From JAAYXU01 sp050942555 (lineage in GTDB: Bacteria > Bacillota > Clostridia > Christensenellales > UMGS416): DNA of 6,658 nucleotides. The stretch lies in NCBI GenBank assembly GCA_050942555.1, contig JBMNNN010000118.1:1-6658 (forward strand), given 5' to 3'. The notes below the pieces were generated by a model, which searched no databases, had not been told where the DNA came from, and was given only the letters and a program-made list of their open reading frames with translations. Shown here piece by piece: positions 1-6,041 of the stretch. The stretch's first letter is position 1. Each line of letters begins with the position of its first letter. A program made the position numbers and the translations under genes.

Positions 1-1
1 G

Positions 2-1576
2 GTCGAGACGACCGGAGAGCCGCTGTCGGTGGAGCTGGCGCCGGGACTCATCTCGTCGATATTCGACGGAATACAGCGGCCGCTGACCGTCATCCGGCGC
101 ACGGTCGGGGATCGGATCACCCGCGGCGTCGAGGTGGCTTCGCTGGACCGGGAGAAAAAATGGGATTTCCGGCCGCTTGTGAAGACCGGAGACCGTGTGG
201 TTCCCGGCGATGTACTGGGCACGGTGCAGGAGACCGCCGTCGTCGAGCACCGGATCCTGACGCCTCCAGGCCTGAGCGGAGAGGTGGTCTGGGTGCACGA
301 GGGCGAGGCGACGATCACCGATCCCGTCATCCGGGTGCGGACCGCGGACGGGGAAACCGGGATTCCGATGCTCCAGCGGTGGCCGGTGCGCAAAGGCCGC
401 CCCTATGAGCGCAAGCTGCCGCCATCGGAACCCATGATAACCGGACAGCGCGTCATCGACACGTTTTTCCCGGTGGCGCAGGGCGGCGCGGCCGCGGTTC
501 CGGGGCCGTTCGGTAGCGGCAAGACCGTCGTGCAGCACCAGCTCGCCAAGTGGGCCGACGCAGAAATCATCGTGTATGTGGGCTGCGGCGAGCGGGGCAA
601 CGAGATGACCGACGTGCTCATGGAGTTCCCGCAGCTGAAGGATCCCCGCACCGGCGAGTCGCTGATGAACCGGATCGTGCTCATCGCCAACACGTCGGAC
701 ATGCCGGTGGCGGCCCGTGAAGCCTCGATATACACCGGCATCACGGTCGCCGAGTATTTCCGCGACATGGGATACAAGGTCGCGATCATGGCCGACTCGA
801 CCTCGCGCTGGGCCGAGGCGCTGCGCGAGATGTCGGGGCGTCTCGAGGAAATGCCCGGCGAGGAAGGGTATCCGGCCTATCTGGCGTCGCGGCTCGCCGA
901 GTACTACGAGCGCTCGGGTACCGTAATATGCCAGGGCTCCGACGCGCGGCAGGGCTCCATCACCGCTGTCTCGGCGGTATCGCCTCCGGGCGGAGACATA
1001 TCCGAGCCCGTGTCGCAGAACACGCTGCGCATCGTCAAGGTGTTCTGGGGGCTTTCTGACACGCTTGCCTACCAGCGCCATTTCCCGGCCATCGACTGGC
1101 TGCAGAGCTATTCGCTGTACTCCGACCGGCTGGACGCCTGGTTCGACGAGCGGGTCGCCCCGGATTTCTCGGCGCTGCGCGCAGAGGGGATGCGCATACT
1201 GCAGGAGGAGTCGGAGCTGCAGGAAGTGGTGCGGCTGGTGGGCGTGGACTCGCTTTCATTCCGCGACCGGCTCACGCTGGAGGTGGCGCGCTCCATCCGG
1301 GAGGACTATCTGCACCAGAACGCGTTCCATGAGGTGGACACATACACTTCCCCATTGAAGCAGTACCGGATGCTGCGGCTCATACTCGAGTGGTATCATC
1401 AGGCCGTGGGGGCGCTGGACAACGGCGTGGAGTTTTCGCTTCTCATCAACATGCCGGTACGGGAGCGGATCGGACGCGCCAAATACATACCCGAGGAAAA
1501 CATGGACGAATTCGATACGATCGAAAAGGAACTTAAGGATACGGTCGCCGATCTCATTGCTGCGGGAGGACTGTGA
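2..1576 (+). CDS. atpA: V/A-type ATP synthase catalytic subunit A (5' partial)
   Basis: This is the catalytic subunit of the V1/A1 head, which couples ATP hydrolysis or synthesis to H+ or Na+ transport at the cytoplasmic membrane. The reading frame is open from base 2, and the first residues (TTGEPLSVELAPG) match internal sequence of the family. The GTG at 29 is therefore not the start, and about 60 N-terminal residues lie outside the window; 524 residues are visible against a usual 580-590. The Walker A loop GPFGSGKT is at 503-526, followed by the VGCGERGNEM segment and then MADSTSRWAEALRE, typical of the nucleotide site. The ATP synthase alpha/beta signature PAIDWLQSYS is at 1085-1114. The insert specific to subunit A (the 'non-homologous region') spans roughly 260-410. 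The stop codon is one base before atpB, so the genes are in one operon. No damage is visible. Identity is certain; whether the pumped ion is H+ or Na+ cannot be read from this subunit. Confidence 0.97.
   Translation, partial: VETTGEPLSVELAPGLISSIFDGIQRPLTVIRRTVGDRITRGVEVASLDREKKWDFRPLVKTGDRVVPGDVLGTVQETAVVEHRILTPPGLSGEVVWVHEGEATITDPVIRVRTADGETGIPMLQRWPVRKGRPYERKLPPSEPMITGQRVIDTFFPVAQGGAAAVPGPFGSGKTVVQHQLAKWADAEIIVYVGCGERGNEMTDVLMEFPQLKDPRTGESLMNRIVLIANTSDMPVAAREASIYTGITVAEYFRDMGYKVAIMADSTSRWAEALREMSGRLEEMPGEEGYPAYLASRLAEYYERSGTVICQGSDARQGSITAVSAVSPPGGDISEPVSQNTLRIVKVFWGLSDTLAYQRHFPAIDWLQSYSLYSDRLDAWFDERVAPDFSALRAEGMRILQEESELQEVVRLVGVDSLSFRDRLTLEVARSIREDYLHQNAFHEVDTYTSPLKQYRMLRLILEWYHQAVGALDNGVEFSLLINMPVRERIGRAKYIPEENMDEFDTIEKELKDTVADLIAAGGL
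1564..1570 (+). promoter_or_regulatory. Ribosome binding site of atpB
   Basis: GGGAGGA lies 7 bases before the ATG at 1578, inside the last codons of atpA. It decides the start: the same frame is open back to a TTG at 1557, but that TTG lies upstream of this site, and the family's conserved N-terminus (LKEYRTIREVVGPL) begins at the ATG. Confidence 0.85.
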
Positions 1577-1577
1577 C

Positions 1578-2960
1578 ATGCTCAAGGAATATCGGACCAT
1601 CCGGGAGGTCGTAGGTCCGCTGATGCTGGTCGAACGGGTTTCGGGCGTGAAGTTCAATGAGCTCGTGGAGATCGAGCAGGGCGGGGAAATCCGCGCGGGC
1701 AGAGTGCTGGAGGTGGACGGCGACCGCGCGCTCGTGCAGCTTTTCGAGAGCTCGCAGGGACTGCAGCTCACGCAGGCGCGGGCCCGTTTCCTGGGACGGG
1801 GCATCGAGCTGCCGGTATCACCCGATATACTCGGACGAATTTTCGACGGGATGGGCCGCCCGATAGACGACGGACCGCCCATCATCGCCAGGGAACGCCG
1901 CGACATCAACGGTACGCCGATCAACCCGGCGGCCCGCGACTACCCCTCGGAGTTTATCCAGACCGGTATTTCCGCGATCGACGGGCTCAATACGCTGGTG
2001 CGCGGGCAGAAGCTGCCGGTATTTTCAGGCTCGGGCCTGCCCCACGCGCAGCTGGCGGCGCAGATCGCCCGGCAGGCGCGCGTACTGGGCGGCGAGAGCA
2101 ACTTCGCCGTCGTATTCGCCGCGATCGGCATACCCTACGAGGACGCCGAGTTTTTCATCAGCGACTTTCGGCGCACCGGCGCCATCGAGCGCGCGGTGCT
2201 CTTTACAAACCTGGCCAACGACCCGGCTATCGAGCGCATCGCGACCCCGCGCATGGCGCTGACCGCCGCCGAGTACCTGGCGTATGAACTGGGCATGCAC
2301 GTGCTGGTCATACTGACCGACATCACGAACTACGCCGAAGCGCTGCGCGAGGTTTCAGCCGCGCGCAAGGAAGTTCCCGGCCGCCGCGGTTATCCGGGCT
2401 ACCTGTACACCGACCTTGCGACGATGTACGAGCGGGCCGGGCGCATACAGGGCAAGGAGGGCTCGATCACGCAGATTCCGATCCTCACGATGCCCGAGGA
2501 CGACAAGACGCACCCGATACCGGATCTGACAGGATACATCACCGAGGGCCAGATCATACTCTCACGGCAGCTTCACCAGAAGGGCATCAGCCCGCCCATC
2601 GACGTGCTGCCCAGCCTGTCGCGCCTTAAGGACAAGGGCATCGGCGAAGGGAAGACCCGGGAGGATCACGCCGACACGATGAACCAGCTTTTCGCAGCAT
2701 ACGCCCGCGGCAAGCAGGCCAAGGAGCTGGCGGTCATACTGGGTGACGCCGCGCTCAGCGACGTCGACAAGCTCTACGCGAAGTTCTCCGACGAGTTCGA
2801 GGAGCGGTACGTTTCCCAGGGATACGATACGGACCGCTCGATCGAGGAGACGCTGGACATCGGCTGGCAGCTCCTGTCGATACTGCCCCGATCCGAGCTT
2901 AAGCGCATACGCGACGCCTGGCTCGACAAATATCTGCCCGACGGCAGCCGGGAGGGCTGA
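1578..2960 (+). CDS. atpB: V/A-type ATP synthase non-catalytic subunit B
   Basis: This subunit alternates with subunit A in the hexameric head and carries the non-catalytic nucleotide sites. The product is 460 residues, the normal family length. The beta-barrel domain occupies about the first 75 residues (EYRTIREVVGPLMLVE). Where subunit A has a Walker A loop, this protein has GSGLPH at 2028-2045 (residues 151-156), without the lysine, which is how B is told from A. PSLSRLKDKGIGEG begins at 2610 (residue 345) and is the alpha/beta family signature region of B subunits. The C-terminal helical domain ends in the region of RSELKRIRDAWLDKY. The ATG at 1578 is chosen from the Shine-Dalgarno site and family alignment. 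The gene follows atpA by one base and precedes atpD by three, so stoichiometric, translationally coupled expression is likely. Confidence 0.97.
   Translation: MLKEYRTIREVVGPLMLVERVSGVKFNELVEIEQGGEIRAGRVLEVDGDRALVQLFESSQGLQLTQARARFLGRGIELPVSPDILGRIFDGMGRPIDDGPPIIARERRDINGTPINPAARDYPSEFIQTGISAIDGLNTLVRGQKLPVFSGSGLPHAQLAAQIARQARVLGGESNFAVVFAAIGIPYEDAEFFISDFRRTGAIERAVLFTNLANDPAIERIATPRMALTAAEYLAYELGMHVLVILTDITNYAEALREVSAARKEVPGRRGYPGYLYTDLATMYERAGRIQGKEGSITQIPILTMPEDDKTHPIPDLTGYITEGQIILSRQLHQKGISPPIDVLPSLSRLKDKGIGEGKTREDHADTMNQLFAAYARGKQAKELAVILGDAALSDVDKLYAKFSDEFEERYVSQGYDTDRSIEETLDIGWQLLSILPRSELKRIRDAWLDKYLPDGSREG
2951..2956 (+). promoter_or_regulatory. Ribosome binding site of atpD
   Basis: GGAGGG lies 7 bases before the ATG at 2964, within the last codons of atpB. 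An in-frame ATG at 2973 would be 16 bases away, so 2964 is the better start. Confidence 0.8.
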
Positions 2961-2963
2961 CCG

Positions 2964-3605
2964 ATGCCCGTCATGCGCGTCAATCCCACACGGATGGAGC
3001 TTTCGCGGCTCAAAAAGCGCCTGAAGATAGCGATGCGCGGCCATAAGCTTCTGAAGGACAAGCGCGACGAAATGATCCGCCGGTTCGTGGACTTCGTGCG
3101 CAGGAACCAGGCGCTGCGCCGCTCGGTCGAGGAGGAACTTGCCGCCGCGCTGCGGGATTTCCTGATGGCGCGGGCCGCCCTGGGAACCGAGGTACTGGAG
3201 GAGGCCGTGCTGTGGCCGGCCCGGCAGCTGCAGCTCAGGGTTGGCCGGAAGAACATCATGAGCGTGGACGTGCCGGTATTCGAGGTCGTGGACGAGGAGG
3301 GCAGCGAGGTCAGCTACCCCTATGGATTCATGACCACGTCGGCCGAGCTGGACGCGGCGATCGCCGCGCTGAACCGCGCGGCGCTGCGCATGATCGAGCT
3401 GGCCGAGATGGAAAAAGCATGCAACATGCTGGCTGACGAAATCGAAAAGACGCGCCGCCGGGTCAACGCGCTCGAGTACGTGATGATTCCCGACATGACC
3501 GACACGATCCGCGCGATCACGATGAAGCTCGACGAGAACGAGCGCGGCAACCTGACGCGCCTGATGAAAGTCAAGGAGATGCTGGCCGAAGAAACGCTGC
3601 GCTAA
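2964..3605 (+). CDS. atpD: V/A-type ATP synthase central stalk subunit D
   Basis: Subunit D is the rotor axle that sits in the cavity of the A3B3 head and transmits torque to the membrane ring. The product is 213 residues, normal for the family. The N-terminus (NPTRMELSRLKKRLKIA, then GHKLLKDKRDEMIRRF) is the family's best conserved stretch and forms the first long helix. A C-terminal helix rich in charged residues (about residues 150-205, including TRRRVNALEYVMIP) would pair with it as an antiparallel coiled coil. The middle section (about 85-130) is less helical, as in relatives. There is no signal peptide or membrane segment. It is the last gene of the ATPase operon, 3 bases after atpB, and is followed within 30 bases by a terminator. 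The A-B-D order is common in bacterial V-type operons. Confidence 0.96.
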   Translation: MPVMRVNPTRMELSRLKKRLKIAMRGHKLLKDKRDEMIRRFVDFVRRNQALRRSVEEELAAALRDFLMARAALGTEVLEEAVLWPARQLQLRVGRKNIMSVDVPVFEVVDEEGSEVSYPYGFMTTSAELDAAIAALNRAALRMIELAEMEKACNMLADEIEKTRRRVNALEYVMIPDMTDTIRAITMKLDENERGNLTRLMKVKEMLAEETLR

Positions 3606-3633
3606 TGTCGGCATCGTGCCGCAGCGGCGCGAG

Positions 3634-3660
3634 GGCGGGAGCCTGCTCCCGCCGTTTTTT
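3634..3660 (+). terminator. Rho-independent terminator of the ATPase operon
   Basis: A perfect 8-bp stem (GGCGGGAG at 3634-3641 pairs with CTCCCGCC at 3646-3653) closes a 4-base loop and is followed, after one G, by six T at 3655-3660. It begins 28 bases after the atpD stop codon, so it ends the atp transcript and separates it from the next gene. Confidence 0.93.
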
Positions 3661-3767
3661 ATACGGCGCGCCGCCGCTCCCGGTACGGTCCGCTGGTATG
3701 TTTCCGCCAGGCGGCGCATAGGATAGACCCGACGGCCCGCCGCAAGCGCGGGCAGGGAGGAATGTCC
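3661..3767 (+). promoter_or_regulatory. Leader region of the second + strand unit, probable promoter
   Basis: The strong terminator just upstream implies that the following genes need their own promoter here. The best -10-like hexamer is TAGGAT at 3719-3724 (4 of 6 matches to TATAAT), but no convincing -35 box is found 16-18 bases upstream. A 6-bp inverted repeat (GCCCGC at 3735-3740 with GCGGGC at 3748-3753, 7-base loop) ends just before the Shine-Dalgarno site, and a small palindrome CCGCCAGGCGG is at 3704-3714. The promoter is inferred mainly from context. Confidence 0.3.
3755..3760 (+). promoter_or_regulatory. Ribosome binding site of the Ig-like protein gene
   Basis: GGGAGG is 7 bases before the ATG at 3768 but only 1 base before the in-frame ATG at 3762. 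The downstream ATG is therefore the likely start. Confidence 0.7.
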
Positions 3768-4058
3768 ATGGCAGCCATGAAGCTCGATGTCGAGGTCACG
3801 CCCCGGCAGGTTCGCATCGGACAGACGATATCCGCCAAGGCGACGGTGTCGGGCCCGGGAGCGCCGCAGTACGTAGAAATGCGCCTGTCGGGAACGCGCT
3901 ATGCGATGCGCATGAACCCCGACGGGCCTGGCAGGTTTTCCTATCGGCTGCGGGTCCCGTCGCTGGTGCCGCCCGGCACCTACACGATCGATTTTCGCGC
4001 GTTTGGCCGGGACGGGACCAGCGAGCCGGTGCCGGTGACCATCACCGTAACACGTTAA
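3768..4058 (+). CDS. Small predicted beta-sandwich (Ig-like) protein, function unknown
   Basis: I do not recognise a named family. The predicted product is 96 residues, starting at the ATG at 3768 because of Shine-Dalgarno spacing; an in-frame ATG at 3762 would add two residues. The sequence alternates hydrophobic and polar residues in short strands: LDVEVTPRQVRIGQTISAKA, YVEMRLSG, FSYRLRVP, then PPGTYTIDFRAFG, and a final VPVTITVTR. This pattern, with a 'PGTYTI' turn before a late strand and a V-x-V-x-V C-terminal strand, resembles a single Ig-like or FN3-like beta-sandwich domain as often found at the ends of bacterial extracellular proteins. Yet there is no signal peptide, no membrane segment and no lipobox, so as drawn it would remain in the cytoplasm. 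It follows the atp terminator and lies 30 bases upstream of the aldolase-family gene, with which it is probably co-transcribed. Codon use and GC content match its neighbours. The gene is likely real; the fold is inference. Confidence 0.75.
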   Translation: MAAMKLDVEVTPRQVRIGQTISAKATVSGPGAPQYVEMRLSGTRYAMRMNPDGPGRFSYRLRVPSLVPPGTYTIDFRAFGRDGTSEPVPVTITVTR

Positions 4059-4088
4059 TTCTATTCAGATACAGGAGACGAAGCGTCG

Positions 4089-4981
4089 ATGACGAAAAAC
4101 GCCTGTTTTGCCAGCGACAACTGCGGAAGCGTCCATCCCGCGGTCATGGACGCGCTGCGCGAAGCGAACCGCGGACATGCCCTAAGCTACGGAGACGACC
4201 CGTGGACGCGGAGGGCCGAGCAGCGATTCCGGGATTTGTTCGGCAGCGAATCGTCGGTCTATTTCGTATACAACGGCACCGGGGCCAATACGCTTTCGGT
4301 GGGCGCGCTGGTTCGGTCGTGGCAGGCGGTCATCGCGACCGAAATCGCGCACCTTTCGGTGGACGAGACGGGAGCGCCCGAGAAATTCGCCGGATGCAAG
4401 ATACTGACCGCGCCCGGGGACAAGCTGACGCCCGACGCGGTCGAGGAGCGCCTGTCGGGGCTGGGCAGCATGCACCAGAGCCAACCGGCGCTTATCTCAC
4501 TGACAAACCCTACCGAGGTGGGAACGCTCTACACGCCCGATGAAGTCGCCGCGCTCGCCGGGGTCGCGCACCGGCATGGGCTGCGGGTGCATATGGACGG
4601 GGCGCGCAGTTCCGGTACATCCGCAAGCATGGCGCGCAGCTGCACTCGAAGATGCGCTATATCGCGGCGCAGTATCTGGCGTGGCTCGACGAGGCGGTCT
4701 GGCGTCCCGGCGCGGCGTACGCCAACGCGCTGGCCGCGCGGCTCTCCCGGGAGCTGTCAACGCTCCCCGGCGTCGCGATAGCGTTTCCCACGCAGGCCAA
4801 CGGCGTTTTCGCGAATTTCCCGCCGCCGGTCGCCGAGGCGATCGCGCAGCGGTATTTGTTCTACGATATGGAGGCGGGCGGGGGACGCACATGCAGCCGC
4901 CTCATGTGCGGGTTCGACACGCCCAGGACCGAGGCCGACGCGCTGCTCGCGTTGGCATGGCGGACGGCAATCGATCACTAA
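4089..4981 (+). pseudogene. Threonine aldolase family gene, internal deletion with frameshift
   Basis: Members of this PLP-dependent family (beta-eliminating lyase fold) cleave L-threonine or L-allo-threonine to glycine and acetaldehyde in the cytoplasm. The first frame, from the ATG at 4089 (AGGAGA at 4073-4078), shows family motifs: FASDNCGSVHPAVMDAL, YGDDPWTRRAEQRF, YNGTGANTLSVGAL (cofactor phosphate region), HLSVDETGAPE and HMDGAR at 4590-4607, whose Asp contacts the PLP ring nitrogen. After HMDGAR this frame loses all similarity and runs on only to a stop at 4781. The rest of the protein resumes in another frame at about 4607-4610 with FRYIRKHGAQLHSKMRYIAA and continues to the TAA at 4979-4981. 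The two parts total about 297 residues against a usual 340-350. The missing section of about 50 residues normally holds the SFGGTKNG motif with the Schiff-base lysine. Even if the frame were restored, the enzyme would be inactive. Both halves look otherwise intact, so a recent mutation or an assembly error fits best. Confidence 0.9.
4601..4639 (+). repeat. 9-bp direct repeat at the aldolase deletion junction
   Basis: GGCGCGCAG occurs at 4601-4609 and again at 4631-4639. The first copy lies exactly across the point where the upstream and downstream parts of the aldolase gene meet. Such GC-rich short repeats can promote slippage or deletion, or mislead an assembler. The repeat is plain in the sequence; its role is inference. 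Confidence 0.5.
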
Positions 4982-4995
4982 TACAGGCAGAAACG

Positions 4996-5017
4996 CCGCA
5001 GATGCGGTGCGGTGCGG
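4996..5017. repeat. Tandem TGCGG repeat between convergent genes
   Basis: Three adjacent copies of TGCGG (5003-5007, 5008-5012, 5013-5017) follow a CCGCA at 4996-5000, so the transcript could fold into alternative 5-bp hairpins. It sits in the 40-base gap between the convergent stop codons at 4981 and 5022. A TTTT at 5019-5022 follows on the + strand, and a GTTT lies just beyond the hairpin on the - strand. It may act as a weak bidirectional terminator, but the stem is short and no long T run is present. Confidence 0.3.
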
Positions 5018-5021
5018 ATTT

Positions 5022-6041
5022 TCAGGACTCCGCTCCGGCCAGCGCGGCCGGCACGCGCCGGATGAGCACATCGGCCGACAGCCCCGGCGGCATCGCGACC
5101 GCGAGCCGCGCCGACGCGCCGGGCAGCGCGGCAAGCGCCGCCACCGTCTCGGTGACCTGCCCGGGAGGGCCCAATAGCAGCTCGCGGGGCAGCGTAACCA
5201 GCACAGAGCGCCCGGGCCACGCAGCCAGCGCCTCCCCGGGCGATAGCCCGGCGTCCGCTGGCAGCATGAGACAGCCCGCGGCGGGGAATTCCCAGTCGTC
5301 CGCGACCCGCCCGGCGGCCTCGACCATGACGGCTGCATCGGGCAGCGCGGCGTGAAGCTCCCGGTACCGCGGCAGGTAGTATTTGCCGAAGTCTTCGTCC
5401 GACAGCAGCTGCGCGTCCAGCGCGTCGGGAACCATGACCGCGGCAAAGGGCGCGCTCTCGCGCGCCGCCACAAGCGCCCCGGTCTGCTCGCGGAACAGAC
5501 GCCTGAGATGATGTATGCACTGTCTCACCGCCCCGGTATCGGCCTGCCGGTCGGACGCAAGCTCCCGGGCGTCGCGAAAGCGCGCCGCGAGATGCGCCAG
5601 CGGCGTGGGCAGGGAGGATACGACGGGCAGGCCCAGCTCGCCAAGCGCCTCGTCGGCCTGCATATACGGCCTGTAGTCGGGCGCGACGCGGGCGTCCCGG
5701 AGGTAGCTGAGGAGGGGCCCGTAATGAGCGGGACGCGTGACGAAATGCTTGTGGATGACGGGCAGGCCGCTGTCGGGATCGGGATAGCATTCCTGCGTCA
5801 GGCGGCCGTCGGGCGTGTGCAGCACCGATGCGGTTGACGTGACGCCGCCGCGCGATACTGGAGCGCGCGTGATCGCGCAGTGGGGGTGCTCGATGCGGGT
5901 AAGGCCCGCGGCGCACAGCGCGGCTGCCCCTTCAAGGCCCGGCAGAGGCGGGCAGCCGGGCGTATGCCAGTAGGCGACGGGAACCCGCTCGCCCCGGCCC
6001 CAAAGTGTGTCGATCATGCGCTGCCGCGGGGATTTATCCAT
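5022..6041 (-). CDS. Uroporphyrinogen decarboxylase-fold (UroD-like) protein
   Basis: The predicted product is 339 residues, the usual size of the UroD/MtaA superfamily, a TIM-barrel group containing haem-pathway decarboxylase and corrinoid-dependent methyltransferases. The opening SPRQRMIDTLWGRGERVPV matches the typical start (helix, then 'R-V-P-V'), HTPDGRLT (residues 75-82) matches the 'TP-G-L' strand pair, HFVTRPAHYGPLLSYL the 'ksp-dY' helix, and SDEDFGKYYLP (214-224) the helix before the substrate barrel strand. The next strand reads VMVEAAGR (248-255) where methyltransferase relatives carry the H-x-C-G zinc-ligand pattern, so these ligands are absent. The HemE N-terminal signature is also absent, so this is unlikely to be the true decarboxylase. 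The ATG at 6039-6041 overlaps the stop of the upstream DUF2927 gene by 8 bases and has AAGGAG 9 bases upstream. No signal peptide is seen, so it is probably cytoplasmic. The substrate is unknown. Confidence 0.8.
   Translation of the reverse strand: MDKSPRQRMIDTLWGRGERVPVAYWHTPGCPPLPGLEGAAALCAAGLTRIEHPHCAITRAPVSRGGVTSTASVLHTPDGRLTQECYPDPDSGLPVIHKHFVTRPAHYGPLLSYLRDARVAPDYRPYMQADEALGELGLPVVSSLPTPLAHLAARFRDARELASDRQADTGAVRQCIHHLRRLFREQTGALVAARESAPFAAVMVPDALDAQLLSDEDFGKYYLPRYRELHAALPDAAVMVEAAGRVADDWEFPAAGCLMLPADAGLSPGEALAAWPGRSVLVTLPRELLLGPPGQVTETVAALAALPGASARLAVAMPPGLSADVLIRRVPAALAGAES

Noticed and set aside
29..31. GTG at 29 as the start of atpA
   Set aside because: The frame is open upstream to the window edge with conserved subunit A sequence, so this GTG is an internal Val codon.
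1557..1577. TTG at 1557 as the start of atpB
   Set aside because: It would overlap atpA, precedes the clear ribosome binding site at 1564-1570, and adds residues not seen in the family.
2562..3719. A 385-codon open frame on the - strand
   Set aside because: It lies opposite atpB and atpD, whose identity is certain, and its product shows no family features; it is a by-product of GC-rich codon use.
4652..4981. Separate small gene starting at the ATG at 4652
   Set aside because: Aldolase similarity extends upstream of this ATG in the same frame to about 4610, there is no Shine-Dalgarno site, and the product is simply the C-terminal part of the broken aldolase.
4540..5355. A 271-codon open frame on the + strand
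   Set aside because: It overlaps the aldolase C-terminal part and the opposite-strand UroD-like gene, with a low-complexity product rich in Ala, Gly and Ser and no motif.
4978..5916. A 312-codon open frame on the - strand
   Set aside because: It overlaps the UroD-like gene in another frame, is very rich in Arg and Ala, and has no recognisable motif, while the competing frame has UroD-family features and a coupled start.
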